NCBI GenBank assembly: GCA_010906965.1
Contig: JAAFHB010000035.1
Location: forward strand, 1 to 32,284
Reading direction: 5' to 3'
DNA length: 32,284 nt
DNA from: Mariniphaga sp.
Lineage (GTDB): Bacteria; Bacteroidota; Bacteroidia; Bacteroidales; Prolixibacteraceae
The translations under genes and the position numbers were made by a program. Within the stretch, counting starts at the first letter, position 1; the number at the start of each line of letters is the position of its first letter. The notes under the pieces were generated by a model. The model was given only the letters and a program-made list of their open reading frames with translations. It searched no databases and was not told where the DNA came from. Below, piece by piece: positions 9,626-17,928 of the stretch.

Positions 9626-9819
9626 TAATTAGCGATTTAGGGTTATTGAAGCTTTCGTTGAATGGTATTGATTCTGAACGGAATTCCTGTTTTTTGCCTG
9701 GGTTTATTGGAGGAGTTATCCCTTACTAACAATTAGCTTTCTGTTAAATCTATATCCAATAAATATGAACAATTTGCAATCCAAAGCGTTTTAGTTTGAC
9801 AGATTAATATTCAAACCAA

Positions 9820-10419
9820 ATGAAAATTTTAATAATATCAATTTCCGTAATTATAGGTCTATTCATTCTCTTTCAATCTTTTACAATTATATCGACTAAA
9901 AAAGCGGAAGAACAAAAATACACAGTAGTTTTTCCGGGCAAAGAGTTTGAAATAAGGTATTATCCTTCAGCAACACTTGCAACAGTCTATTCCGAAGCAA
10001 AAACCTATAAAGAGTTGTCGGGACCAGGATTCCAAAAATTGGCGGGTTATATTTTCGGAGGGAATGAATCTGAAACAAAAATTTCAATGACGTCACCAGT
10101 TCAAATGGATATCAATGACACCGTCTCCGAAATGAGCTTTGTGATGCCCTCAGGTTACAATCTTGATAATCTTCCAAAACCCAACAATGCAAAAGTAATT
10201 ATTCATACAACAATGGATGAATATGTTGCGGCTATCAAATTTGGAGGCTTTGCATCAGATAAGGACATTCAAAATTATTCAGAAAAATTAAAAAATCTGC
10301 TTATAAAAAAAGGGATCATATACTACGGAAATTTCCGTTTTTTAGGTTACAATCCACCATTCCAGCTAGTTGGCAGAAGAAATGAAATCATTGTATCCGT
10401 AAAATGGGAAAAGGAATAG
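9820..10419 (+). CDS. SOUL-family haem-binding protein
   Basis: The 199-residue product begins with a hydrophobic anchor or signal (residues 2-23, ILIISISVIIGLFILFQSF), so it is probably exported or membrane-anchored. The rest has the SOUL pattern: EFEIRYYPSATLATV, GYIFGGN followed by KISMTSPVQM, a central MPSGY motif, and the ending YNPPF plus GRRNEIIVSVKW. SOUL proteins bind haem or related hydrophobic ligands; the physiological role in bacteria is unclear. It is separated from its neighbours by 150-200 bases on the left and a terminator region on the right. The 194 bp upstream shows no clear promoter. Confidence 0.88.
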   Translation: MKILIISISVIIGLFILFQSFTIISTKKAEEQKYTVVFPGKEFEIRYYPSATLATVYSEAKTYKELSGPGFQKLAGYIFGGNESETKISMTSPVQMDINDTVSEMSFVMPSGYNLDNLPKPNNAKVIIHTTMDEYVAAIKFGGFASDKDIQNYSEKLKNLLIKKGIIYYGNFRFLGYNPPFQLVGRRNEIIVSVKWEKE

Positions 10420-10464
10420 TAGTTATGACAAAAGAACCACAATAATTTGTTGAAAATATATGAC

Positions 10465-10507
10465 AAAAAAGAGACTTTATAAAAGGCTTAACACCCTGTA
10501 TAAAGTC
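10465..10507 (-). terminator. Terminator of the papain-like peptidase gene
   Basis: GACTTTATA (10473-10481) and TATAAAGTC (10499-10507) form a perfect 9 bp stem. On the minus strand it is followed, after TC, by a run of six T (complement of 10465-10470). Confidence 0.75.
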
Positions 10508-10529
10508 GCTTCATTAACGTGAAGGATTT

Positions 10530-11408
10530 TTAAGCTTTAAATTCGCCTGTATCAACCCATTCATTTTTTATCAGTGACCACCAGTCGGTAGCCAATCCTT
10601 TCAATACATAATCGTAAGGAAGCCAGCCATATCCGGCAGTTCCCCATCCTGTACCCCATGAATTTCGGATCAGCAATGCACCTTTTGTTTCTACGGCTCC
10701 TGGATTTGCATTTTTAATCTTCATATTGTCGTCGTAACCTACAGCAATGATGGCATGACCACCTACAATTTTTTCGCCAGCCGTTGGATAAGGTATCTTC
10801 CCTGTTGCAGAACCCTGTGTATAGGAATTATAAACAGTAAATCCGAACATCGAAGGGAGACCACCGGCCAAATTTGTCTTAATTTGGCTTAACAATGTAG
10901 TTTTAATAGTCCCTGATGGATCTAAGCGATAGTAACTTATCGACTGGTAATTCTGAGCAAAGGCATAACAGAAGGCCGAGGGCTCTTTTTCATAATCAGC
11001 TACAATATAGGGCCAATACTCTTCGGGTGGCACACCAAAAATTGCCATTGCACCCATTGTTGAACGAAGAAAAGCACCGGTATCACCAGTCCAGTGAAGC
11101 ATGTTACGCGTAGCTTTATATAGAAAAAGTCTGGAGGCATCAACATGTTTCCCGAAAGCCCTCCGCTCGAAATACTCAACCATCGCAACACCGGCATTTG
11201 CGGTACACGAACCAAGTGAACCCTGATTTTCAATCGGCGGGCACCAGGGTCTTAAGTCAGCAGTAACTGGTAAGCCTGCCTTTAACGGTTTTTCCGTTCC
11301 TACCTTAGTAAGCATAGCCTTTACAGAATCATTTTCAATTGTGTAGTCACGAAAATCCGGATAGTCTGGCAACCATCCCATTCCCAATTTTCCAAACATT
11401 TCAATCAT
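10530..11408 (-). CDS. C1-family (papain-like) cysteine peptidase
   Basis: The 292-residue protein has the complete papain catalytic set: oxyanion Gln62 and nucleophile Cys68 in ENQGSLGSCTA, His218 in GGHAIIAVGYDD, and Asn249 in IRNSWGTGWG. There is no signal peptide and no inhibitory pro-domain of usual length, only about 50 residues (including DYPDFRDYT) before the catalytic domain. It may therefore act in the cytosol or leave by a non-classical route. The physiological substrate is unknown. It is transcribed alone, has its own terminator, and is divergent from the pentapeptide-repeat gene. Confidence 0.9.
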   Translation of the reverse strand: MIEMFGKLGMGWLPDYPDFRDYTIENDSVKAMLTKVGTEKPLKAGLPVTADLRPWCPPIENQGSLGSCTANAGVAMVEYFERRAFGKHVDASRLFLYKATRNMLHWTGDTGAFLRSTMGAMAIFGVPPEEYWPYIVADYEKEPSAFCYAFAQNYQSISYYRLDPSGTIKTTLLSQIKTNLAGGLPSMFGFTVYNSYTQGSATGKIPYPTAGEKIVGGHAIIAVGYDDNMKIKNANPGAVETKGALLIRNSWGTGWGTAGYGWLPYDYVLKGLATDWWSLIKNEWVDTGEFKA

Positions 11409-11529
11409 GCTATTTTGTTTTAGAGGTATAGCTGATGAATAAATTAAAGAAGGCTCTCACCAGCTTTAAAAGCCTTTGAATGAATATCAGTTACGTAGTA
11501 AAAGATGATAGGTTACAAAATACTTTAAT

Positions 11530-11537
11530 TAAATTTG
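11530..11537 (+). promoter_or_regulatory. Candidate -7 box for the pentapeptide-repeat gene
   Basis: TAAATTTG matches TAnnTTTG fully and lies 32 bases before the ATG at 11570. No clear -33 TTG was found at the usual spacing. Confidence 0.4.
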
Positions 11538-11569
11538 GCGATTCAAAAAGGGGCTCTTAAAAACTGAAA

Positions 11570-12142
11570 ATGGCAGAGATAATTATTGAAAATAAAGTCT
11601 TCGAAAAAGATAACTTTTCTGAAGTGGAACTTGCAAAAGCAGAATATGAAAACTGTAAATTTAGAAGTTGTGATTTCTCAAATTCAGATTTATCAAATAT
11701 TACATTTATTGACTGTGAATTTGATCATTGCAATTTAAGTATGACGAAAATCAAAAATACAGCTTTTAAAACGGTGAAGTTCAGCAACTGCAAACTTTTA
11801 GGTTTAAACTTCAATGAGAGCAATAATTTTCTATTATCCCTTTATTTTGAAAATTGTCTCTTAAACCTGGCATCATTCTATAAGCTTAAATTGAAGGGAA
11901 CCAAATTTAAGAATAGTAATCTTCAGGAGATCGATTTTACGGAAGCTGACTTAACCAATTCCAGTTTTGAGAATTGCGATCTTGAAAGAGCTATCTTTGA
12001 CCGGACGATCTTAGAAAAAGCTGATTTTCGCTCATCGTATCGTTTTACCATTGATCCAACGATCAACCGGATCAAAAAAGCGAAGTTTTCAAGGAATGGT
12101 CTTCCCGGATTATTGGCTAAGTACAATCTTGAAATAGAATGA
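11570..12142 (+). CDS. Pentapeptide-repeat protein
   Basis: The 190-residue protein is built almost wholly of A/C(D/N)LXX-type five-residue repeats. Examples are CKFRSCDFSNSDLSNITF early on and NLQEIDFTEADLTNSSF near residues 120-137, which predict a right-handed quadrilateral beta-helix. Some members of this fold (Qnr, MfpA, McbG) mimic DNA and protect DNA gyrase; whether this one does is inference. The C-terminal tail (TIDPTINRIKKAKFS, then GLPGLLAKYNLEIE) is like that of other Bacteroidota members I recall. It is convergent with the GNAT gene, with only 29 bases between stops. Confidence 0.88.
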   Translation: MAEIIIENKVFEKDNFSEVELAKAEYENCKFRSCDFSNSDLSNITFIDCEFDHCNLSMTKIKNTAFKTVKFSNCKLLGLNFNESNNFLLSLYFENCLLNLASFYKLKLKGTKFKNSNLQEIDFTEADLTNSSFENCDLERAIFDRTILEKADFRSSYRFTIDPTINRIKKAKFSRNGLPGLLAKYNLEIE

Positions 12143-12171
12143 AAAAATGCTAACATCCATCACCAATTCAT

Positions 12172-12717
12172 TTAGTTAGAAACATACTGATTTTTCAAAA
12201 AGCTAAAGACTTTCAAATCGAAAAAAAGATCGTGGTATCGTTCTCCGCTTCGTTCAATCCCTTCGAAACTAAAACCTAACTGCAAGGCGACTTTCTCGCT
12301 GGCATCGTTGCCGATTGCACACCTGATCGTAATCCTGTTCATTCCCATTTTCTCAAAAGCAAATCCTATTAGAGACTTGCAAGATTGGTGAATTATTCCA
12401 TGTCCAATTACGTCCCTAATCAGCCAATAACCAATTTCCGTCTTTTCGTTGACCCTGTCGGTGTTATGAAAGCCGATTATCCCTGCAAAATTACCTTTAA
12501 ACCAGATGGTATAAACCTCATTTCGTGTCTCTTCACGGTTCAAAACAATCGTTTGGATAAATGTTTCGCTATCTTTGACTTCATGGGTAAAGTCCACAAA
12601 AGGTAACCATTTCCACAGATGGGAACGATTTTGATCAATAGCATTAAACAGCGTAACAGCATCATTGGGATGAAGCCGCTCAAGCAATATTTCATTCGAT
12701 ACAACGATACTTTGCAT
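12172..12717 (-). CDS. GNAT acetyltransferase, RimJ/RimL-like
   Basis: The 181-residue protein belongs to the RimJ/RimL/YdaF branch of N-acetyltransferases: LLERLHPNDA at the start, EIGYWLIRDVIGHGI for the central strand and acetyl-CoA pocket, NRITIRCAIGNDASEKVALQLGF for the last part. Likely acceptors are protein N-termini or small amines. I start it at ATG 12717 rather than GTG 12726, which is only 5 bases from the T-run of the preceding pgk terminator. The terminator leaves no room for a normal promoter, so expression may depend on read-through from pgk. Confidence 0.85.
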   Translation of the reverse strand: MQSIVVSNEILLERLHPNDAVTLFNAIDQNRSHLWKWLPFVDFTHEVKDSETFIQTIVLNREETRNEVYTIWFKGNFAGIIGFHNTDRVNEKTEIGYWLIRDVIGHGIIHQSCKSLIGFAFEKMGMNRITIRCAIGNDASEKVALQLGFSFEGIERSGERYHDLFFDLKVFSFLKNQYVSN

Positions 12718-12730
12718 TTCATTCACTTGT

Positions 12731-12760
12731 AAAAAGCCCGGACTTCAATAGCCCGGGCTT
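12731..12760 (-). terminator. Terminator after pgk
   Basis: On the minus strand an 8 bp stem, AAGCCCGG pairing with CCGGGCTT (12753-12760 with 12734-12741), has an 11-base loop and runs into five T (complement of 12731-12735). It lies about 80 bases after the pgk stop and directly before the GNAT gene. Confidence 0.85.
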
Positions 12761-12838
12761 CATTTGTATTGCATATCTCCGATTTTACCAACTCTGCCCA
12801 ACCTGGAAAATCAGTATTCTGTAGTTTTAACGATGCAA

Positions 12839-14032
12839 CTATTCGAGAATAGCAGCAATTCCAGGAAGAACACGACCTTCGAGGTATTCAAGCATGGCAC
12901 CACCAGCAGTTGAAATGTAGGATACTTTGTCAGCGATTCCAAATTTATTGACTGCAGCAACAGAGTCGCCACCGCCAACCAACGAAAATGCACCTTTGCT
13001 GGTAGCTTCAACAATGGCATCACCTATTGCTTTTGTTCCAACGGCAAATTTATCCATTTCAAAAACGCCGACAGGACCATTCCACAGAATCGTTTTTGAT
13101 TCACTGATCACTTTCTTGAACATTTCAATTGTCTTTGGTCCGGCATCAAGACCAGACCAGCCCTCAGTGATATTATTTGAAGGAACAACCCTGGTATTTG
13201 CAGTCTCGGCAAATGCATCAGCTTCGACTACGTCAACTGCCAAAATAATCTTAACCCCTTTTTGTTCAGCCTTCTTCAGAATATCAAGCGCCATCGGCAT
13301 AAAGTCATCTTCGCAAAGCGAACCACCGATCTTACCACCTTGTGCCTTCACAAATGTGTAAGTCATACCGCCTCCAATAATCAAATTATCAACACTGTTG
13401 AGAAGGTTTTCGATAATCGTAATTTTCGAAGATACTTTTGAACCACCCATGATGGCTGTAAAAGGACGTTTGGGTGCCTTAAGTACTTTATCCAAACTCT
13501 TAACCTCGCTATCAACAAGATAACCGAATAATTTATCATTAGGGAAGAACTGCGCAATCACTGCCGTTGAAGCATGAGCACGGTGAGCAGTTCCGAAAGC
13601 ATCATTGATCCAGCAATCGCCAAGTTCGGACAACTGTTTCGCGAATGCAACATCACCACCCTCTTCTTCGGGGTGAAAACGAAGGTTTTCAAGTACAAGT
13701 ACTTCCCCAGGTTTTAGTGCTTTGGCCATTTTCATGGTCGCTTCACCAATACAATCAGGAGCCATTTTAACTTCAATTCCACCAAGTAATTCCGAAAGGT
13801 GAGGAACAAGATGCCTCATCGAAAACTTATCTTCAGGACCTTTTTTAGGACGGCCAAGATGCGACATGATAATGGCTGCACCACCATTTTCAATCACCTG
13901 TTTGATGGTAGGAAGTGCGGCAGTCATACGCGTATCGTCGCCAATCACGAAATTTTCATCAAGCGGAACATTGAAGTCAACGCGGATCAGGGCCTTTTTG
14001 CCCGAAAAGTCATAATTCTCAATCGTCTGCAT
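12839..14032 (-). CDS. pgk: Phosphoglycerate kinase
   Basis: Glycolytic enzyme that interconverts 1,3-bisphosphoglycerate + ADP and 3-phosphoglycerate + ATP in the cytosol. The product has 397 residues, a normal bacterial length. Substrate-binding motifs [18 protein letters not shown] and [10 protein letters not shown] are present, with GGSKVSSKI and the nucleotide-side motifs [12 protein letters not shown] and [13 protein letters not shown] near the C-terminus. It is monocistronic apart from possible read-through into the GNAT gene, and divergent from holB. Confidence 0.97.
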   Translation of the reverse strand: MQTIENYDFSGKKALIRVDFNVPLDENFVIGDDTRMTAALPTIKQVIENGGAAIIMSHLGRPKKGPEDKFSMRHLVPHLSELLGGIEVKMAPDCIGEATMKMAKALKPGEVLVLENLRFHPEEEGGDVAFAKQLSELGDCWINDAFGTAHRAHASTAVIAQFFPNDKLFGYLVDSEVKSLDKVLKAPKRPFTAIMGGSKVSSKITIIENLLNSVDNLIIGGGMTYTFVKAQGGKIGGSLCEDDFMPMALDILKKAEQKGVKIILAVDVVEADAFAETANTRVVPSNNITEGWSGLDAGPKTIEMFKKVISESKTILWNGPVGVFEMDKFAVGTKAIGDAIVEATSKGAFSLVGGGDSVAAVNKFGIADKVSYISTAGGAMLEYLEGRVLPGIAAILE

Positions 14033-14049
14033 TTTTTGTTTGATTTAAT

Positions 14050-14063
14050 CCCGCACGTGCGGG
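14050..14063. repeat. G+C-rich perfect palindrome in the pgk leader
   Basis: CCCGCACGTGCGGG is a perfect 14 bp palindrome in otherwise A+T-rich DNA, 18 bases upstream of the pgk ATG. It could form a 5' UTR hairpin or be a protein-binding site. Confidence 0.6.
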
Positions 14064-14074
14064 GATTTGTTCTT

Positions 14075-14082
14075 CAAAGATA
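14075..14082 (-). promoter_or_regulatory. Candidate -7 box of pgk
   Basis: On the minus strand TATCTTTG matches TAnnTTTG fully. Transcription starting about 7 bases on would place the 14 bp palindrome at the very start of the pgk mRNA. No TTG lies at the usual -33 distance. Confidence 0.4.
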
Positions 14083-14125
14083 GATAATTTTTCTTCAAGA
14101 ATTCATTACATAGCGCCTATTTTCC

Positions 14126-14133
14126 TACTTTTG
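14126..14133 (+). promoter_or_regulatory. Candidate -7 box of holB
   Basis: TACTTTTG matches TAnnTTTG fully and would give a leader of about 60 bases before ATG 14203. A -33 element was not found. Confidence 0.35.
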
Positions 14134-14202
14134 AAGGCTGAATGATGCTTCAGTATTTAAAGATCATCAATCACCTTTTCCAATAAATCTTATTTATACC
14201 GG

Positions 14203-15327
14203 ATGCAATTTAAAGACGTCATCGGACAAGATAGTACGAAACAACGATTGATTCAGGCAGTTGCCGAAGATCGGATACCTCATGCCCAATTGCTTGTCGG
14301 GCCACAGGGAAATGGCAAACTGGCGCTTGCGCTGGCCTTTGCTCAATACATCAATTGTCCCAACAAACACGACAACGATTCGTGCGGTGTATGCAGTTCG
14401 TGCCGGAAATATGCAAAACTGATTCATCCTGATCTCCATTTTACAATTCCCGTGATTAAAACCGCTGCCATCGACAAGCCCACCAGCAGCGATTATATGA
14501 CCAAATGGCGGCAATATTTCGAAGAGAATCCTTATCCTCAATATGAGAAATGGATGAATATCATTGCAGATGAGAATAAACAGGGATCAATTTATGTTGA
14601 CGAAGCCAAAAATCTGATTCACAAACTGAATCAAAAATCGTACGAGGCGGAATATAAGGTATCTATTATTTGGTTACCCGAAACTATGAACATCACCTGT
14701 GCCAATAAGATTCTGAAAATCCTTGAAGAACCGCCAACAAAAACTATTTTTATCCTGATTTCTGAGGCTGAACAAAAGCTTTTAAGCACCATTCGGTCAA
14801 GGTGTCAGCTTATACGGATACCTAAAATTTCGGACATCGATTTACAGGCCGCCATCACCGATATGGCAGAATCGACCAATACCAATCCGGCAACCATCGC
14901 CAGACTTGCACGTGGCAACTATTTTATGGCGCTCGAAATCATGCAGAATGACGAATTGCGTAGTTACAATCTCCGTCAATTCACGTCGATCATGCGGAAC
15001 GGTTATGGCCGAAAGTTACAGGAAATTCTTACCTGGTCCGAAGAAATTGCGGGCATTGGAAGGGTCCGGCAAATGGGATTTCTCAAATATTGCGGTGAAT
15101 TTCTCCGCGAAAATTTTCTGTTCAACCTCAAAGAACCAGATTTGATTTATATGGATGAACCAGAAACTGATTTCTCAAAAAAATTCGCCCCTTTTATCAA
15201 TGAAAAAAACGTTATTTACTTGTTTCGTGAATTTGAAAAAGCGTACACAGATGTTTCGATGAACGGCAATGCCAAACTCATTTTCACCGATCTTGGGTTG
15301 AAGATTTCGAAGTTGATCCGGCTTTAG
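14203..15327 (+). CDS. holB: DNA polymerase III subunit delta'
   Basis: Clamp-loader subunit of the replicative polymerase, 374 residues. The AAA+ core begins MQFKDVIGQDSTKQRL. The P-loop is altered (GPQGNGKLALAL, with Leu where Ser/Thr is expected), in keeping with the non-hydrolysing role of delta'. A four-cysteine zinc site is formed by residues in NCPNKHDNDSCGVCSSC. ILKILEEPP and the sensor/arginine-finger motif STIRSRCQLI follow. These features separate it from DnaX, which would have an intact Walker A. A promoter-like element after it suggests that ricT is transcribed separately. Confidence 0.9.
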   Translation: MQFKDVIGQDSTKQRLIQAVAEDRIPHAQLLVGPQGNGKLALALAFAQYINCPNKHDNDSCGVCSSCRKYAKLIHPDLHFTIPVIKTAAIDKPTSSDYMTKWRQYFEENPYPQYEKWMNIIADENKQGSIYVDEAKNLIHKLNQKSYEAEYKVSIIWLPETMNITCANKILKILEEPPTKTIFILISEAEQKLLSTIRSRCQLIRIPKISDIDLQAAITDMAESTNTNPATIARLARGNYFMALEIMQNDELRSYNLRQFTSIMRNGYGRKLQEILTWSEEIAGIGRVRQMGFLKYCGEFLRENFLFNLKEPDLIYMDEPETDFSKKFAPFINEKNVIYLFREFEKAYTDVSMNGNAKLIFTDLGLKISKLIRL

Positions 15328-15403
15328 AAAGTCATTGCATTTTTTACTGACGAGGAACTTCTTTTTCGAATTTGTACAACCCAAATATTCCTGTAACCTG
15401 AAT

Positions 15404-15438
15404 TTTGGTCAAAAAAAGAAATAGAATCACTATTTTTG
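15404..15438 (+). promoter_or_regulatory. Promoter upstream of ricT
   Basis: TTTG (15404-15407), 23 bases, then TATTTTTG (15431-15438) matches the Bacteroidota promoter pattern TTG-N17-23-TAnnTTTG. It lies about 70 bases before the ricT ATG and probably drives ricT-gldH-trmB and the following gene. Confidence 0.55.
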
Positions 15439-15507
15439 TGAAATTCAAATTTTTCCCTGTTAGATCAATTTAAAATCTGACAGTCTAAATATTTCTATAT
15501 CAATTAT

Positions 15508-16668
15508 ATGAACACTCCAGATAAAACAGCACGCGGCTGCCCTACGAGCGATCGGGTTGGAAGTTGCGCCAAATTAAATGTCTACGACTGGCTTTCCGAT
15601 GTCAAAAGCACTATCAATACTGAAGAAATCGTTGAAGTCCGTTTTAAAAATACACGCAAAGATTATTACCGAAATGTCAACGGATTGACTCTTATTGCCG
15701 GGGATATGGTTGCTGTGGAAGCAAGTCCGGGTCACGATATCGGAATGATTTCGCTCGTTGGCGATCTTGTACTCCGACAAATGAAACGGCACAAAGCCAC
15801 GGTGCTTGACGGCGAATTGCGTAAAATATATAGGCTTGCCAAACCCGTTGATCTTCAGAAATGGGAAGAAGCTATTAGTATTGAGCATGCTACAATGCTT
15901 AAAGCACGAAAAATTGCCGAAGATCTGAAACTAAACATGAAGATCGGAGACGTCGAATTCCAGGGCGACAAGACGAAAGCTATTTTTTATTACATAGCCG
16001 ATGAACGCGTTGACTTTCGTCAACTGATTAAATTATATGCCGATACTTTCCGTATCAGAATCGAGATGCGCCAGATCGGTGCAAGGCAGGAAGCTGCCAG
16101 AATTGGCGGAATTGGTCCTTGTGGCCGGGAACTCTGTTGTAGTTCCTGGATTTCGAACTTTATCTCTGTAACCACCAATGCAGCTCGTTACCAGGAGATA
16201 TCGCTAAACCCACAAAAATTGGCAGGACAATGCGGTAAACTCAAATGCTGTCTGAACTACGAGCTTGATTGCTATATGGATGCTCAGAAAAATTTTCCCC
16301 CTACCAATATCCAGATCGAAACGGAAAAAGGAAATTACAATTATTTAAAGGCTGATATTTTCAAGGGAATTTTCTGGTATGTGAAAGAGAACAATCAACC
16401 CGGTGGAATGATGGCAGTATCGGTTGAAAAAGTAAGAGAGATTCAACTCCTGAACAGAAGCGGAAAAAGAATAGCTCAGCTAACCAACGAAAACGCTGTT
16501 GTTGAAGCAGAAGGACATACTTATCACAATACAACAGGAGAAGAAAGCATTGAAAGGTTTGATCAGGCAACCAAAAATCGCCGGAAAAAAAGACGCAAAC
16601 CAGTGTTAACACGTAAACCAAATACAGGCAATGAAAGTCAAGGGAATCAACAAACACCTGAAGATTAA
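15508..16668 (+). CDS. ricT: PSP1-domain protein, RicT (YaaT) family
   Basis: The 386-residue protein has the PSP1 core with the cysteine-rich signature of RicT: GGIGPCGRELCCSSWI and then GQCGKLKCCLNYE. In Bacillus the RicA/RicF/RicT complex binds Fe-S clusters through such cysteines and assists RNase Y-dependent mRNA processing. Partners in Bacteroidota are not evident here. An N-terminal Cys-containing segment (ARGCPTSDRVGSCAKL) and a basic C-terminal tail (RRKKRRKP) flank the core. The 3' end overlaps gldH by 38 bases. The ricT-gldH neighbourhood is common in gliding and T9SS Bacteroidota. Confidence 0.9.
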   Translation: MNTPDKTARGCPTSDRVGSCAKLNVYDWLSDVKSTINTEEIVEVRFKNTRKDYYRNVNGLTLIAGDMVAVEASPGHDIGMISLVGDLVLRQMKRHKATVLDGELRKIYRLAKPVDLQKWEEAISIEHATMLKARKIAEDLKLNMKIGDVEFQGDKTKAIFYYIADERVDFRQLIKLYADTFRIRIEMRQIGARQEAARIGGIGPCGRELCCSSWISNFISVTTNAARYQEISLNPQKLAGQCGKLKCCLNYELDCYMDAQKNFPPTNIQIETEKGNYNYLKADIFKGIFWYVKENNQPGGMMAVSVEKVREIQLLNRSGKRIAQLTNENAVVEAEGHTYHNTTGEESIERFDQATKNRRKKRRKPVLTRKPNTGNESQGNQQTPED

Positions 16669-17140
16669 ATATCTTTTCCAACTCTCGGTGGTTGTATTGC
16701 TGACCATTTATATGACTTCATGCAACAAAAAAGCGGTCGTAGAAGATTATCAGAGTTTAAGACATGCGGAATGGAATCAGGATACAGCACTGGTTTTTGA
16801 CATCAATATTCCTGATCCGAAAAAACTTTATGACCTTTCGTTTACCGTTCGGAATGAGGGATGTTACGCATACAGCAATCTTTGGATTTTTGTTGCTATA
16901 ATACCTCCGTCAGGTAAAGAGTTGTCAGACACGGTCGAACTGACACTTGCAAAACCTTCCGGAGAATGGCTGGGTAGCGGATTGGGAGATCTTTACGATC
17001 GAAAATACCCCTATAAAAAAACCATCTTTTTCCCCGAAATTGGGAAATATACGATTTCGGTCAGGCAGGGAATGCGCACCAAAAACGGCATTCTGACCGG
17101 TATTCACGATTTTGGAATTGTGCTCGAAAAAGCACTTTAA
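16631..17140 (+). CDS. gldH: Gliding motility lipoprotein GldH
   Basis: The 169-residue product has a lipoprotein signal peptide with Cys31 (LLTIYMTSC) as the lipidation site. The body fits GldH: AEWNQDTALVFDINIPD, YDLSFTVRNEGCYAYSNLWIF, GSGLGDLYDRKYPYKK and FPEIGKYTISVRQGMR. GldH is needed for gliding in Flavobacterium and is found with the type IX secretion machinery, including in non-gliding members. It starts inside the end of ricT and is followed 23 bases later by trmB, so the genes form one operon. Confidence 0.9.
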   Translation: MKVKGINKHLKIKYLFQLSVVVLLTIYMTSCNKKAVVEDYQSLRHAEWNQDTALVFDINIPDPKKLYDLSFTVRNEGCYAYSNLWIFVAIIPPSGKELSDTVELTLAKPSGEWLGSGLGDLYDRKYPYKKTIFFPEIGKYTISVRQGMRTKNGILTGIHDFGIVLEKAL

Positions 17141-17163
17141 ATTACAATATATACTTATTTCGA

Positions 17164-17925
17164 ATGGGTAAAAACAAACTGGCCAAGTTTGCGGACTTAA
17201 ATTCTTTTGGCCATGTTATTCAACTGTCGTACAAAGAACTTCTTAAGGAACGATTTGTATTAAAAGGTAACTGGAACCATGAATTCTTTAAAAACGACCA
17301 CCCCATCGTTCTAGAACTTGGGTGCGGAAAAGGGGAATACTCCGTGGGACTTGCAAAGCTCTTTCCTGATAAAAATTTTATTGGAATCGACGTTAAAGGT
17401 TCGAGGATGTGGACAGGAGCAAACGAAGCCCATCAAAATGAAATTCGAAACTGCGGATTTATTCGCACAAATATTGAACTCCTGGCGCACTTTTTCGAAC
17501 GGGATGAAATTTCCGAAATCTGGATTACATTCCCTGATCCACAGATGAAAAGAACCAATAAAAGACTCACGTCCGTTAGGCTTTTAACTCAATATGGCAA
17601 AATACTAAAACCAGATGGAGTTATTCATGTGAAAACAGACAGTGATTTTCTTTTCCAATACACATTGGCAGTAATCGAAGCGAATAAATTTCAGATTCAG
17701 GTAAACACCGATGACTTATATGCTTCAGGCATGGCCGATGAAATTTTAAGTATCAGAACTTACTATGAGCAACAATGGCTCGACCGGGGAAAAATTATCA
17801 AATATATAAGATACATTCCTCACTTTGATAATCTTACGGAACCTGAAGTTGAGATCGAACTGGATGATTACCGGAGTTTTGGACGCGATAATACCAACAG
17901 AGATAATATCGAAACAAAAAAATAA
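17164..17925 (+). CDS. trmB: tRNA (guanine-N7-)-methyltransferase
   Basis: SAM-dependent enzyme that makes m7G46 in the tRNA variable loop. The product has 253 residues. The SAM-binding motif is LELGCGKGEYSVGLA followed by FIGIDVKGSRMW. The family hallmark IWITFPDPQMKRTNKRLT binds the tRNA and target base. The C-terminal RTYYEQQWLDRGKIIKYIR is also typical. It follows gldH closely and is separated from the next ORF by three bases, which points to translational coupling. Confidence 0.94.
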   Translation: MGKNKLAKFADLNSFGHVIQLSYKELLKERFVLKGNWNHEFFKNDHPIVLELGCGKGEYSVGLAKLFPDKNFIGIDVKGSRMWTGANEAHQNEIRNCGFIRTNIELLAHFFERDEISEIWITFPDPQMKRTNKRLTSVRLLTQYGKILKPDGVIHVKTDSDFLFQYTLAVIEANKFQIQVNTDDLYASGMADEILSIRTYYEQQWLDRGKIIKYIRYIPHFDNLTEPEVEIELDDYRSFGRDNTNRDNIETKK

Positions 17926-17928
17926 AAC

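Noticed and set aside
11447-11485. Possible riboswitch-like hairpin in the peptidase leader (AAGGCT / AGCCTT)
   Set aside because: A 6 bp stem only, with no conserved riboswitch core that I could recognise.
12718-12726. GTG start for the GNAT protein
   Set aside because: It adds three residues and sits 5 bases after the terminator T-run; ATG 12717 is the better start.
12927-13361. 144-codon plus-strand ORF antisense to pgk
   Set aside because: It is a low-complexity Ser/Pro/Thr-rich shadow of the pgk frame, which carries full family motifs.
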